Source: Acanthosepion pharaonis
Lineage: Eukaryota; Mollusca; Cephalopoda; Sepiida; Sepiidae
DNA: 64,000 nucleotides
Assembly: GCA_903632075.3 (NCBI GenBank)
Contig: CAHIKZ030005437.1
Span: 3,035,001-3,099,000 of the forward strand
Direction of reading: 5' to 3'
The position numbers and the translations under genes are program-made. The notes beneath the pieces were generated by a model that saw only the letters and a program-made list of their open reading frames with translations, ran no database searches and was not told the origin of the DNA. Below are positions 46,395 through 56,959 of the stretch, piece after piece; within the stretch, counting starts at the first letter, position 1; each line of letters starts with the position of its first letter.

Positions 46395-46500
46395 TCCATA
46401 ACCGAGTTCGAATTCCAGTCGAATCTATTACATTCACTTACGTGCTAATACCTTTGCGAAAGGTATGAACCCTTTTCTACCACCAGTATCATACATGGCA
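46395..46500 (+). repeat. SINE S1 fragment (B-box and body start)
   Basis: CGAGTTCGAATTCCAGTCGA, CACTTACGTGCTAATACC and GCGAAAGGTATGAAC align with 15155-15225. The sequence to the left of the B-box differs from the 15-kb copy. Confidence 0.6.
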
Positions 46501-46622
46501 CGTGCTGATGAGTACTGGAAAAATGTAAATTAAAAAATAAACAGAACTCTTAGCATACTTCGCCTTTCAGAGCTCCGTCGACGACGATTAAAAAGTGGTG
46601 AATAGAAGTCCCAAAGGACAAG

Positions 46623-46673
<51 letters not shown>

Positions 46674-46689
46674 GCACAAACACACACAT
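46623..46689. repeat. (CT)n(CA)n microsatellite
   Basis: CT units then about 40 bp of CA, ending with CGCGCA and CACACA. Confidence 0.95.
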
Positions 46690-47309
46690 GCTACTTCTAC
46701 TTACATAGAAAGGCTATAGGGACTTAATATAACTTAAGTCTCCAATTCTTTTTATTAAACATATAAATTTGAGAAAATATTTTATATTCTTATTTATTAT
46801 ATTCACTATGTGAGTGAATTGTCGTTCATTGCAAATTCAAGACAATTTAGTGCAAACAATTACATTACATTAGATTTGAGAAAAAGGGAATCAGTAAATT
46901 ATACAATAGCTCGTCCTTTTTAGTTTTGATAGATTGAAAGAAGCCAGAAAAATCTTTTAGCTTCATTATTCGTAATTACATTTTCTATTTCCCATCTCTA
47001 CTAATTTGCTAGCCAGTCCAGTAATTATAGTATGATAATTCTATACTTTTATTAAATATAATTAACATTTAAATTCTAAATAGTATAAAGACATGAGAAA
47101 CAATTGAAAAGTAAAATTTATTTAGCGCTAGTTAAGTATAAGCAAATTTATATTCATTTAAACACTGTAATAATTTAGTGTTTGGAACTGCTTCAGCTGG
47201 TGCCATTTATCGTACAGAAAATAGTAAACCTCTGTAGAATTTTTTAAATACAGGTGCTTAAATGTCAAAAAGACCACATGCATTTTGTTTGATTTTTTTA
47301 TTAGTTGGG
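46690..47309. other. Intronic stretch, nothing recognised
   Basis: AT-rich DNA. Confidence 0.55.
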
Positions 47310-48170
47310 TCTTTCTATGACGTAGGTGATAATGGCTTCCAACAGCATTTTATCCTTCACAGCTCAAAGCAATGATTGTTCCTCAACTATCCATCCCAGT
47401 TTGTTTTCTGTCATCTATTTACACAAGCTCGTTAGGCTTGCATTTAATATCTCCTGTGAGTGTCAGCTTTTCCAAGCCTTCTTTCCTCATTATGTCCTTC
47501 AAGTTTAGCTCATTATTATTGGTTTTTAATAAGATCTCCGTTTCTTAATAGTAGGTCTAGGTTTAAGAAGTCATCTTTCGCAATCTCAATGTAATTTCAG
47601 ATTTTGTATCGGTTCTTCTTTTGTCTGTTATAGCATAATATTCTATGTGCTGTCTCTCTTCATGACGTTGGCAATCATGGTTCTACACAAATTCTTGTTA
47701 ATTGTAATTCTTTATAAATTGTCTTTCCAATCTCTCTCCTAAACTTCGTTCCGCTATTTATTTACTCAATTTCGATAAGTAGATTAAGCGTTGTTTTCCT
47801 CTCGCTCTCTTGCCTTTAATCTGTCCTGTGAGTATCAAATTTGCCAAGCCCTTTTTTCTCTTTATTTGCCATAGCAATTTCAAACGTCTCATCCTGATAA
47901 TTATAAATTTGCTTTTAGTTTCCATTTTCTCTAAAACTTCGTTGTTGCTTGCATGCGCAGTCCAAAGTATTCTCAACATCCTTTTGTAAAACTACATTTC
48001 TGCTGCTTCAAATATATTCATCCGTGAGGATATTATTCAACATTAACTACCAAATTGGTGGACAGATATTACGCAAGAGTTCAGTATTCCATTCTTTGGT
48101 TGTCATCTGCATATTTTATTTTGTTAAGATTGTGGCCGCCAATAATGAATCCTGAGAGGACTCTCAGAAT
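47310..48170 (-). pseudogene. Two adjacent RTE-like LINE 3' ends, one with coding tail
   Basis: Two copies lie head to tail. The left (47310-47640) has GTAGGTGATAATGGC and TTTTCCAAGCCTTC on the plus strand. The right (47650-48170) keeps an open minus-strand frame (47979-47758) reading M-L-R-I-L-W-T-A-H-A, V-L-E-K-M, R-R-L-K-L-L and G-L-A-N-L-I-L-T-G-Q-I-K-G-K-R-A-R-G-K-Q-R. This is the conserved C-terminal tail of this LINE's RT protein. Both are 5'-truncated. Confidence 0.75.
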
Positions 48171-48489
48171 CGCATAACTGTATAGGTGGCATAAAGACAT
48201 ATCCTTAACTTACAGAACTTTATATGTTTGTATATTTACTGAATTCATTTTCTATCCGTATTCTGCCAGTATTCCTTTCAAAATATATCAATGCTACCTA
48301 GCATTTTCAACAGAGGAAATAACTTAACTGGCCTACATTATTTGGACATCCAATTGTCAATTTAATATCGAAGTATTTCTAACATCTGATTTCTTGTGAA
48401 TAATTGTAGAAAAACATTCTACTTGCTTGGTGCAGGTACTTGTAATAAATTCGACATACGCACGTTACTGCCCACACAAAAGATCACTT

Positions 48490-48491
<2 letters not shown>

Positions 48492-48531
<40 letters not shown>
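48492..48531. repeat. (TA)n microsatellite
   Basis: About 40 bp of TA. Confidence 0.95.
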
Positions 48532-48533
<2 letters not shown>

Positions 48534-48621
48534 TTACGAAGAACTTGGTAAACCGAATGGGTAATTCCAAGGAGGATGAAATCCTGAGAGCTCAATGTGA
48601 AGACAGAGCTAATATTTAATG

Positions 48622-49091
48622 AAGCGTTTTATCTGGAACCTCTCAATGACAAATGAGTTTTACACTCTTACCAGAAAATTCGGTACCAATATATTTAGAT
48701 ATATCTGTATTACTGTTGTCTATCTCCTATCTCCTTTCTATTTTTCCTTTTCTTTTCCCCCCACTACCCTCCCATTCCTATATATCATTTCCGTTAAGTT
48801 AACCATCTAAATAGGTCACGATTAGATCACTCCTCCTACCCCAATATAAAACATGCTTAAGAGAAATATGAAATTAACCCCTCCCTATACTCTACCTTGT
48901 CTCGTTAACTACAACTATCACCCTCCCTGTTAAATTACAAAAATTACACTACCCATCAATTTCTAATCCCATTTTTCCTTTCATTTCGTTGTTGGAAGTG
49001 TTACCTGATGACCCGGTGTCCTTCAAAAAGGATTTTGGTGAAATAAATTATTGTAATGGTACCTTAAAGTGGTCTGCTTTTTCATTAATTA

Positions 49092-49143
<52 letters not shown>

Positions 49144-49234
49144 CGTATATTTGGTTTCGGTTTATCTTGGTACCGAATTTTCTGGTAAGAGTGTAAAACT
49201 CATTTGTCATTGAGAGGTTCCAGATAAAACGCTT
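48622..49234. mobile_element. Inverted-repeat element with perfect 68-bp arms
   Basis: Arms 48622-48689 and 49167-49234 are exact reverse complements over all 68 bases (outer end AAGCGTTTTATCTGG, inner end CGGTACCAA). The 477-bp interior is pyrimidine-rich, has no coding capacity, and holds a (TA)n tract at 49090-49141. It also has CTGATGACCCGG ... TTTTGGTGAAAT (about 49005-49045), which can form a long imperfect stem. No TSD is evident. Perfect arms in a region of otherwise decayed elements imply a recent origin or arm homogenisation. Confidence 0.7.
49090..49141. repeat. (TA)n microsatellite
   Basis: About 52 bp of TA just inside the right arm of the inverted-repeat element. Confidence 0.95.
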
Positions 49235-49274
49235 ACTAACGAATAATAACTGTGAAATATCTTTTAGTAATAAC

Positions 49275-49660
49275 TGATGCCTTCTCTCTTATTTGTCCCC
49301 TTCAGGACGTGAGCGATCATGCCCCACATATCCTCCTTTACCGATCTGATCTTACTAATATTTGTCCGTTGGCTATGGATATCACCCCAACATTCCGTCT
49401 TCCATTCACACATGCTCGTCAAGTCGATGGCCTGCTGCCTTCCCCTGTCGCATTTTACTTTCAATATGTCATGTGAGCGTAAAATGGAGAATTTCAGGCT
49501 TTACATTTCCTTCCTCAATATATTTTAGAAATTCTGATTCTGAGTTTGTCCTTTTTTTTCTTTGAATGTTCCTTAAATTTTCTTCCTTGCTTCCACGATT
49601 CGCCTGTGGTATTCCCATTATCATTTTGTAGAATCATGTTTCCTTTGCCTCCACTTGTCT
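49275..49660 (-). mobile_element. RTE-like LINE 3' fragment (diverged subfamily)
   Basis: The plus strand has CAGGACGTGAGCGATCATG, CATGCTCGTCAAGTCGATGG, TCAATATGTCATGTGAGCG and ATTATCATTTTGTAGAATCATG, matching the family order but with different wording. Confidence 0.5.
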
Positions 49661-51090
49661 TGTTATGAGATTTTTCATCATTCCTGCTATATAATAGGAA
49701 TGGTAGTGCATAAATGTTGAACGCTCTTTTTATTGTTTCTAAAGAACTCGCATGTTTTCTTTTAATAAATTCACAAATAAAATGGTATCCAACACCCCCA
49801 GTTTTATTCAGAATGAAATCAGCAATGTTATTAATGCGTCATTATCTCCTCCTTTCGTAATGATATTGTGTGGGGAATAACAGTTGCATTGCGGCGAGAG
49901 TTTCTTAATTGTATGGCCTGAAGTGGGCGAGTTTGTTAAGGTCGATTGATATGCCGTCGGTATTAAAATCAGTAACAAGTAGAAGCATTCAATTTGAGGA
50001 AATATGTCATGGCTTCTCAAGTGTCAAGTAACTAGAAAATAAAGATGACGGATTGAAACTATTTGAAAGGAACCAAACAAATCTTGATTAAGGAAGTGTG
50101 TATATTTTAACTCCGTCAATATGGCAATTTCTTCTTTTATATTCCATTAGACTATTGAACACATACGCCTCCATAATCAGACATCGGCACAAGAATAATA
50201 AATGTGCTAGTGTATATGTATACCTTTTCTAATATACTAAAAGGCAGTTATTTCCACACAATCATTTAATTTAAATCAATATGATGTCTGTATATGACTG
50301 TATTATAATCGAGCATTACTTCAAACAAAAACTTAATTTATTTTACGGCAATTAGTGTTATGGTGAAATAAGATTCTTTACCCGCCACCACACACACATG
50401 GGAAAATGTTGGAAAATCAGTTATCTGAACGGGGAATACGTAATAACAAATGTGATAAAAATATAAACAAAATTAACTAAATGGAATTGGCTACGCTACA
50501 TACCTAAACACATATAAAAAATTAAATTTAAGTTAAAATTTTCAGCATCCGCTTTTCTTCGTGCACATGTAGCATAAATGTCACTTTAGTATGAATCCTG
50601 TCATTAATTTTCTTACACACACACACATGTATATATATATTAGCGTGTATTTAATTAAAATGACTGATAAGATATTTCTGTTAAGCTTTTTTTATTGTTT
50701 TACTTGACGGCAAACAAATGATTTTATTTGGGGACTTAGCGAACGTCGAAAATATCTAAATGTTTCAAGCGCCATTGGCTAAGACGAGTGGATTTGAACC
50801 AACATGCAAACTTACCAACTTTATACTTATTGAAAGCGCACATTCACTACACACACTACTACAAAAATGCATAAAACTAACATACATTCTTGTCTTAAAT
50901 AAAAAACAACAGCAAAGAACCATAAAGTTTAGTCTGTATCAGCGGAATTAAAATTATGTCTACGTTGCAGTAGCGTTTACAACGTTGACAATAGCAAACC
51001 CGAAATCTTTGAAAATAGCAATAGATTAACAGAAAGAATTATTTGGATAATTTCTACATACACCATATCCGAAAAAAGGTATTACTTTTT
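49661..51090. other. Intronic stretch, nothing recognised
   Basis: AT-rich DNA with a short CA/TA run at 50617-50640. A B-box-like GGTTCAAATCC on the minus strand near 50795 stands alone without an A-box. Confidence 0.5.
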
Positions 51091-51151
51091 CGCGCGCGTG
51101 CACACACACACATATACATACACACACACTTGCTTCTCAAATACACTGTAT

Positions 51152-51195
<44 letters not shown>
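51091..51195. repeat. (CG)n(CA)n and (TA)n microsatellites
   Basis: CGCGCGCG then CA units (51091-51129), and pure TA at 51158-51195. Confidence 0.9.
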
Positions 51196-51200
<5 letters not shown>

Positions 51201-51594
51201 GTGAATAAAATAAAATATGATCAGCAGCATATTGTAAGTTACTCTCTTAACAGGATCGCTTGTATAAAAAGATACACAAGCCTGGAGTACTCATCTCCAT
51301 CTCATTGGACACTTGAGATGTGTAGGGACAATCAGGTTCGCTTTGCATACCCACTTCTTGCAGTAGTTAAGGGAAATTCTATAAAAATCTTTGCACTATA
51401 TGTAAATAGAAATCCAAAACATCCATGATCAAATGTTTCATATGTAATATATGGTACGAATATTAAATATTTCATACACACTTCAAAATAGAATCTTCTA
51501 AGAAAGAAACTTTAATGTAGGCTACTTCCTTTGTTTGATACTGATTTCTCGAAAAAACATAAACATTCTTTACATGATACGTTAATCCTAAATA

Positions 51595-51598
<4 letters not shown>

Positions 51599-51648
<50 letters not shown>

Positions 51649-51663
51649 TGTGTGTGTGTGTGT
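51599..51663. repeat. (TA)n(TG)n microsatellite
   Basis: About 46 bp of TA followed by TG units. The rest of 51196-52380 is AT-rich intron without recognised content. Confidence 0.95.
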
Positions 51664-52382
51664 CTTTAGAGAACGTGTTTTATATGTATGTTAAGCTCTG
51701 CTTAGGTTTACATATCAATATGCACGTGTTTCCACACGAATAAGCGCACGTACATAGGAACACATTCAAGCGCACATATATACACGAGAAATATCAGATT
51801 CTACAACGTTTTATACATGTTCCGGGCTATGCATCAATTCCTATGTCATTGAGGAAATTCACGTGCGTCACCTCTCTCTTGCATTGACGTGTGTTTGGAA
51901 TTTTAAAAAGCAACAATTGACTTTCAAAATTCAAATCTATTGTATCTTTCTGCACACGACATTCGGTTTCGGGCAATTAATTCAGTAAACTCTGCTGACA
52001 TGTAAAACGTTTAACTGAAGGGGCGCCGCTTTGTCCAGTAAACCAACTAGACAAAATTGCACATTGACAGCTTTTGTCATCCTATATCTGCATCAGTCAA
52101 AGTCTTGCAGTCATTTTCACGAAAGACGGACAACCTACATTTAGAATGCATAACGAATAGATTGTATTACCAGAGGAGTAATAGTAAAAACGTCGATATC
52201 ATAAAGTGGCACAAAAAAGATGGAAACAATATTTGAAATTTTTTGTTTTGACGATCAGAAAATACCTGTAAAGTACAGAAGCATATACTTATTTTCACGT
52301 GAGCTGTATTGTATTAGTATTAATTTGAATACCCTCCTACGCTGTTATCGTTCTCTCTACATATGTCTGTTGAATATGTCTA

Positions 52383-52834
52383 CGGTGGTTCACAAACGGT
52401 GCACCGCACCTCACAGGTGCGACAGAAGAAGATAGCAGGTGAAGCGGAATGATTGAAAGACTCTCAAAGATTTAGAAACACTTTCAGAAAATTCATAAGT
52501 CATAAATAAAAGATTTCAAAATTTAAAATATTATTATGGATTCCTTGTAATTTCATATCTGAGTCCCAGTATAAATTGTTATAAGTAATTAGTGATTTTA
52601 TGATTGTGATATTTTTCCATTATATCATGTGTTAAGGATATAGTAACTAGGGTCCGCAAATTGTAGGAGAGAGTTATGAATGATCATGTTCTGACTTCAA
52701 ATCCGGGGTTATCTCCCTTTAACTCTCTGTTTTTTTTTTTAATTTTTAAATGTATCACATAAAATATGGTGAGGCGCGAACATTTTTAATTCGAAAAATG
52801 CGGTCTAAAGAAAAAAAAAGTTTGGGAACCACTG
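52383..52834. mobile_element. hAT-like non-autonomous element (MITE)
   Basis: The left end CGGTGGTTCACAAAC and the right end GTTTGGGAACCACTG are near-perfect inverted repeats with the CAGTGGTTCYCAAAC signature of many hAT elements. Length is about 452 bp and there is no transposase. The flanking 8-mers (TATGTCTA / AATGTACA) agree at five positions, so the TSD is only weakly supported. Confidence 0.6.
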
Positions 52835-53259
52835 AATGTACATCCCTTCTGAACCATAGCAATGTTTAATTTCCAGTGACAAGCTTATTTCATTAGTTCA
52901 GATGCTTAAATTAAGCTAGAATACAAAAGTTTAAGACCAATTAACGCACTATGGAAAACATCAATAATTACGTACTCAAGCTTAAACATTTCGCCATTTA
53001 ATTCTGTTCTCCATAATGCTTCATAATTATAATCATTAATTTTTTTCGAATATTTTATAACAAGATTTATTTGCAAGGAAATAACTGAAATATAATCGTA
53101 AAATTGGCAGTGTAACTAGTTACCTGTGTAACTGGAACGTTTTCCGTTTCTTTGGTCACGTCTAGATTTTTTTTTATTGTTTCTTATCAACACTTTGTAG
53201 GCTATTTAAATGTTTGTAATAACTTTTTGTCTTATATAAAGAATTAGTGATACAAATCT
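52835..53259. other. Intronic stretch, nothing recognised
   Basis: AT-rich DNA. Confidence 0.5.
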
Positions 53260-53270
53260 TACTAATTAAC

Positions 53271-53450
53271 CCATAGCAGGGAAGAAGAGCTTGATTCATA
53301 CTTTTCGCAAGACCATTATCCATTACACCACCGGTACATCCAAGCTAACAGCACCTGGTATTCCTAAGAGGTCACACCTCTTGGTACTGACCAGGCACGA
53401 CGTTGATTAACATCGGCTACTGGACGGGAATCGGTGTTCATATCGAGTTT
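53271..53450 (-). repeat. Composite 5S rRNA-like plus tRNA-SINE (S1) repeat
   Basis: On the minus strand 53450-53345 aligns well with eukaryotic 5S rRNA: GTGCCTGGTCAGTACC, a GGTGTGACC block in the box C position, and GGAATACCAGGTGCTGT at the 3' end. It is followed at once by GGTGTAATGGATAATGGTC (S1 A-box region), then GCGAAAAGTATGAATC and CTTCTTCCCTGCTATGGGTTAA (S1 body), with the B-box segment deleted. A 5S-headed or dimeric 5S-tRNA SINE is inferred; chance adjacency of a 5S pseudogene and an S1 fragment is the alternative. Confidence 0.6.
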
Positions 53451-53543
53451 AAAACCACGGGAAATGTTGGATTTAGCATGATCACTTCGATAGTAAGACG
53501 TTTCCTTAAATCATCATGAACTTAATCATTGACTTCAAAAAGC

Positions 53544-53544
<1 letters not shown>

Positions 53545-53598
<54 letters not shown>
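53545..53598. repeat. (TA)n microsatellite
   Basis: About 54 bp of TA abutting the hairpin at 53600. Confidence 0.95.
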
Positions 53599-53599
<1 letters not shown>

Positions 53600-53601
<2 letters not shown>

Positions 53602-53702
53602 GCGTTCATGTGTTTTGTGACTAAGGGTTTCACGCCCTTTGCGATCGTCAGACAAATTGCAAAGGGAGTGGAAACCAGTATCACAAACACACATCAACGC
53701 AA
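53600..53702. repeat. ~43-bp-arm hairpin (inverted repeat)
   Basis: Arms 53600-53642 and 53659-53702 are reverse complements with a few mismatches (outer TTGCGTT / AACGCAA, inner CCCTTTGC / GCAAAGGG) around a 16-nt loop. Possibly a tiny foldback element or a transcribed hairpin. No coding content. Confidence 0.75.
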
Positions 53703-53778
53703 TTAAATATGTTAGATCTATCAATGATATTGATCACTTTCCAGTAAGTACCACGCATATATAATATATAGAGAAATT

Positions 53779-53835
53779 ACACACACACACACACACACAC
53801 ATATACACGCGCGCGCGCGCGTGTGTGTGTGTGTG
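53779..53835. repeat. (AC)n(CG)n(TG)n alternating purine-pyrimidine tract
   Basis: AC units, TATA, then about 16 bp of CG alternation and TG units. The CG/TG part is largely self-complementary with the AC part. Such tracts favour Z-DNA or cruciform formation. Confidence 0.9.
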
Positions 53836-54530
53836 GACTGGGCGTATTTGGGCAGTAATATTTAATTTATGCACATTTGATTAAAAAACAACAATTCGCT
53901 TGTTAATCATTTATATTTACTTTTCAAGGGTCTATTTTCTCCTGACATTCAGTTCGTAGTTATAAATACATATTCCAATGTCTAAGCAATTTAAGCTAAC
54001 GCTAGTCATTTTCAAATCCTTTTTGTTTGTTTTGCCGTCATTTTAGGTTTTTCTAATTATCGTGCTTCGCGTGTTAGCTTTTATAACCTTCCGCATATTC
54101 ATGTGAGAGTTCGTTTACTATTTTTTAATGAACTATATTATTTAGTATGTTATGTTCAATTTGTTGTTGATCCTACTTTTTTAACTTTAGTGTCCTGAGC
54201 AACTAGGTTTATACGGTATATAAGCATTGGGCGTTTGTTAAAGACTTCTCTAAATCATTATTATATTTTTTCTTTTTTATTTAATGGAACTATTATATTT
54301 TTTCTTTTTCTTTTTTATTTAATGGAACTATTGTTAGATAAATTGCTTATATATGATAAATAAAATAAGTTTTCTACATGAAGTATTTATTTCTTCACGT
54401 AAGTTCCTTTCTTGCCAATCTACATAAGCTAGCACATATTCATAAATCACAAAGCGAACGTTATAAAATATAAATTTCAAATTATCCTTCAGCTTTTAAA
54501 TGTATCAGCTTCATTAAATTCAATGGATAG
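53836..54530. other. Intronic stretch with a short tandem duplication
   Basis: The 28-bp unit around TTTTATTTAATGGAACTATT occurs twice in tandem at about 54276-54332. Nothing else recognised. Confidence 0.55.
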
Positions 54531-54930
54531 GATCTTTCTCGTTTTCATGTTAAATTAAACATTACTGAACTATATAGTGGACACGATAAAATTGTTGTAA
54601 AGAGTCAAATATATTTTTTATTGAATTTTGTTATATTTCGAGACATTTAGTCTCTTCATCAGCCAAAGATTTAAATAAATTTTAAATTCAAACGCAAAAG
54701 AACAAATATAATTTTATAACTGGCAATAATTCAATCTCCTTAGAAAAAAATTGAAGTTCTAATTAATAGGAGAAAACGAAAACAAAGATCTTTGCACAAT
54801 AAACGGTAGAGTACAAGTTTTAGTTGCGTTTAATCCATTTCTATTATTGTTGAAGCATACCTACGGACCATAATGGGCGATCTTTCTCGTTTTCATGTTA
54901 AATTAAACATTACTGAACTATATGGTGGAC
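54531..54930. repeat. 52-bp direct repeats enclosing a CTGATGA hairpin motif
   Basis: 54531-54582 and 54879-54930 are the same 52-bp sequence with a single mismatch (GATCTTTCTCGTTTTCATG ... GTGGAC). Between them, on the minus strand at 54672-54641, is CTGATGA-A-GAGAC-TAAAT-GTCTC-GAAAT, a 5-bp stem with a CTGATGA/GAAA frame. Confidence 0.75.
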
Positions 54931-54984
54931 ATATATATATCCCTATTTGCGTAAATACAGTACTAAATACTGTATATTGGTCAG

Positions 54985-55260
54985 TGATTGGAGATTGGTC
55001 TCCAGCTGTGTTGCTTTAACTCTCTGCCTCTGAGGACAGATGATCCCCAGACGATGCCATGTCGAAGGGCAGAGTCACGTCTCGGGAAACAGCTACTATA
55101 CGGGGTCTACGGGGAATTTTTGCTGAGCCTACGGACTCCGATACCCCACATTAAATTCGGCCTTGTGAAACATCTGACCCGTGGGCGGCTGGGAGATTTC
55201 CTGCAGTTGGAGATTCATTGTGGAATTCACTTGACTCATTTCTAGCAGTTGACTACTTCT
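54985..55260. other. GC-richer patch, unrecognised repeat
   Basis: Sequence composition differs sharply from its surroundings and an 85-codon frame stays open on the plus strand, but no domain or splice context was found. Probably part of an unidentified transposon. Confidence 0.35.
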
Positions 55261-55929
55261 ACCCGCCGCTGTCGAATCTTATATGTGTTGTTCGTGTCCT
55301 AAGTATTATTGATCATTAATTAATTATGAGTCATAATATTAGAATAACACTTGGAAATCTATGCTATATTTTTCTCACGGACGGCTGGTTATATTACATC
55401 AAATGACAAACATTCGAAAAGTATATTTCACGTTACAACACTAGTCCAGTAAACCATTAGTTTTACATCAGCACAATATATACTGCAGCCATAGCAGTAT
55501 TGGTGTGTCTAGGGTAAGTGTCTGACGGAATCCATCTCTCTTTAGCCTGTGTTTGAATTCAGTTTTCCTTCTCACTGACTGGCTACCCCCGCAAACAGAA
55601 GCAAAGTTAGGCCAGCCCTGCATTTAAGCAATACTTTTTACTGCACTGAGTAATAAGATTAATTATGATGATTATATTGGTAGGGGATAGCTAATTTTCT
55701 TTTCAGGTTTCAGACTTTTTGTATCTTCCATTAATATTGTTATAATTAGGGTTTTTCAAGGCAGACGCTCTCATCACATACATTGGTTTCCTTACAGAAC
55801 TTAATTCCTTATTTAGATTTATTAATCTCTCTATGAATAAAACCATCAAAATAAATATTTTATGGGAGTAACACCTCTTGAATATCTGAAATAAATCAGA
55901 CAATATTTCCTTTACTTGCGGATTTCCTA
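55261..55929. other. Intronic stretch, possible degenerate tRNA-like repeat
   Basis: At 55500-55600 a GTGTCTAGGGTAAGTG and a TGTTTGAATTC could be worn A- and B-boxes of a SINE. Evidence is weak. Confidence 0.3.
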
Positions 55930-55936
55930 ATATATA

Positions 55937-55985
<49 letters not shown>
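55930..55985. repeat. (TA)n microsatellite
   Basis: About 56 bp of TA. Confidence 0.95.
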
Positions 55986-55987
<2 letters not shown>

Positions 55988-56779
55988 GATATAAATTAGC
56001 AAGAGCGAACGTGAAACTCTTTTGGATTGTTCTGAATTGCACAAGGAATCAATACTTTACATCTGTTAAAAGAGGTCAATATTACAGCTTTCTCAAGTAT
56101 TGTCTAAATAGTAATTAGGAGAAAGGTATGAGAAATCACATTACCGATATTTCTGAGTCATAACGTCGATAAGATGTTTTTGTGTTCGGCTTAGATGCAT
56201 TTTGTAGCAATATTGGAATGATCTAAGTAAAAACAAAACAAACGTTTTTGAGTTTATATAATAAAAGTGATTTCTTGATGCAAATAGTTTTCTTACATGT
56301 CTATTTTTCCAAGACGATCATGACGTGTTCAAGTTATTTGCAATCTTTTTCCATTTGTTGGAACTGTACATCTAATCAAAATGTCATTTTCTTCGAAGAT
56401 TAGATTTTCGACATATAGAGTTTTCGTAGGAAATAATTTATTATTTTGAACTAATTCTGACCACTCTCATCTAGTCATTGTTTAACATGTTAAACCAAAG
56501 AAGTAATTACTGAAAAATTGGCTATTGTGCAAAAATCAATGTATCGAACCAACGTTATTGATGTAATTACCTAAATATCAATGCGCAAAAAATATGTAGA
56601 TAGATTAAAGGCCTTCAGACGGGAGGTGTGTTTTCTTTAATAATACTTCTCAATCACCATTTGACATTAATTTCGCTTTTTAAAATAACACTAATATCTT
56701 CTCAAGCACATTATCCCATTAAATATAAAATTCAAAATAAGAAATAATAGCAATTGACTGCTTATATTTTTTCACCAAC
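55986..56779. other. Intronic stretch downstream of the CAT exon
   Basis: AT-rich DNA, the 5' part of the giant intron in gene orientation. Nothing recognised. Confidence 0.55.
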
Positions 56780-56894
56780 CTTTGCTCCAATCATAGCAAC
56801 TCCGGTAGCAAGCAGAATGATCGACAGAGCCATGATATCGGGATGTGTTTCCATACCAGGACCAGGAGACCAACCAAACTTGTTCTCAAGGTAT
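56780..56894 (-). CDS. Exon of a cationic amino acid transporter (SLC7 CAT group)
   Basis: A 115-bp minus-strand exon with acceptor TTTCTTTCAG at 56904-56895 and donor AAG|GTTGGT. It starts with the last base of a split codon and then encodes 38 residues: Y-L-E-N-K-F-G-W-S-P-G-P-G-M-E-T, H-P-D-I-M-A-L, then a hydrophobic run (S-I-I-L-L-A-T-G-V-A-M-I-G-A-K). P-G ... P-D-x-x-A-L-x-I-x-L-L-x-T followed by G-A-(K/R)-V-(T/S)-S across the exon join is the order found at TM5 and the start of TM6 of CAT transporters. Its phase-0 3' end fits the phase-0 start of 2474-2611. Preceding exons should lie to the right, outside or unrecognised in the window. Confidence 0.85.
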
Positions 56895-56932
56895 CTGAAA
56901 GAAAATAATTGTCCTTTTATGAACAAAGAGAA

Positions 56933-56959
56933 ATATATATATATATATATATATATATT
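56933..56959. repeat. (TA)n microsatellite near the splice acceptor
   Basis: About 26 bp of TA, 30-40 bp upstream (in gene orientation) of the acceptor of the 56780-56894 exon. Confidence 0.9.

Larger units (their letters stand above)
2612..56779 (-). other. Giant intron (54,168 bp) of the CAT-type transporter gene
   Basis: Bounded on the minus strand by the donor AAG|GTTGGT at 56780/56779 and the acceptor TTTCAG|GTTACA at 2612/2611. Both flanking exon ends are phase 0, and the two encoded peptides are adjacent in CAT proteins, so nothing coding needs to lie between them. The intron is filled with transposon fragments and simple repeats on both strands. It is inferred from two exons only; RNA-seq would confirm it. 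Confidence 0.75.

Noticed and set aside
53345..53450. A functional 5S rRNA gene
   Set aside because: The 5' half is poorly matched and the sequence runs directly into a SINE body; a derived repeat is more likely.
55064..55245. Coding exon in the GC-richer patch at 55.0-55.25 kb
   Set aside because: No domain, and no convincing donor/acceptor pair; left as an unrecognised repeat.
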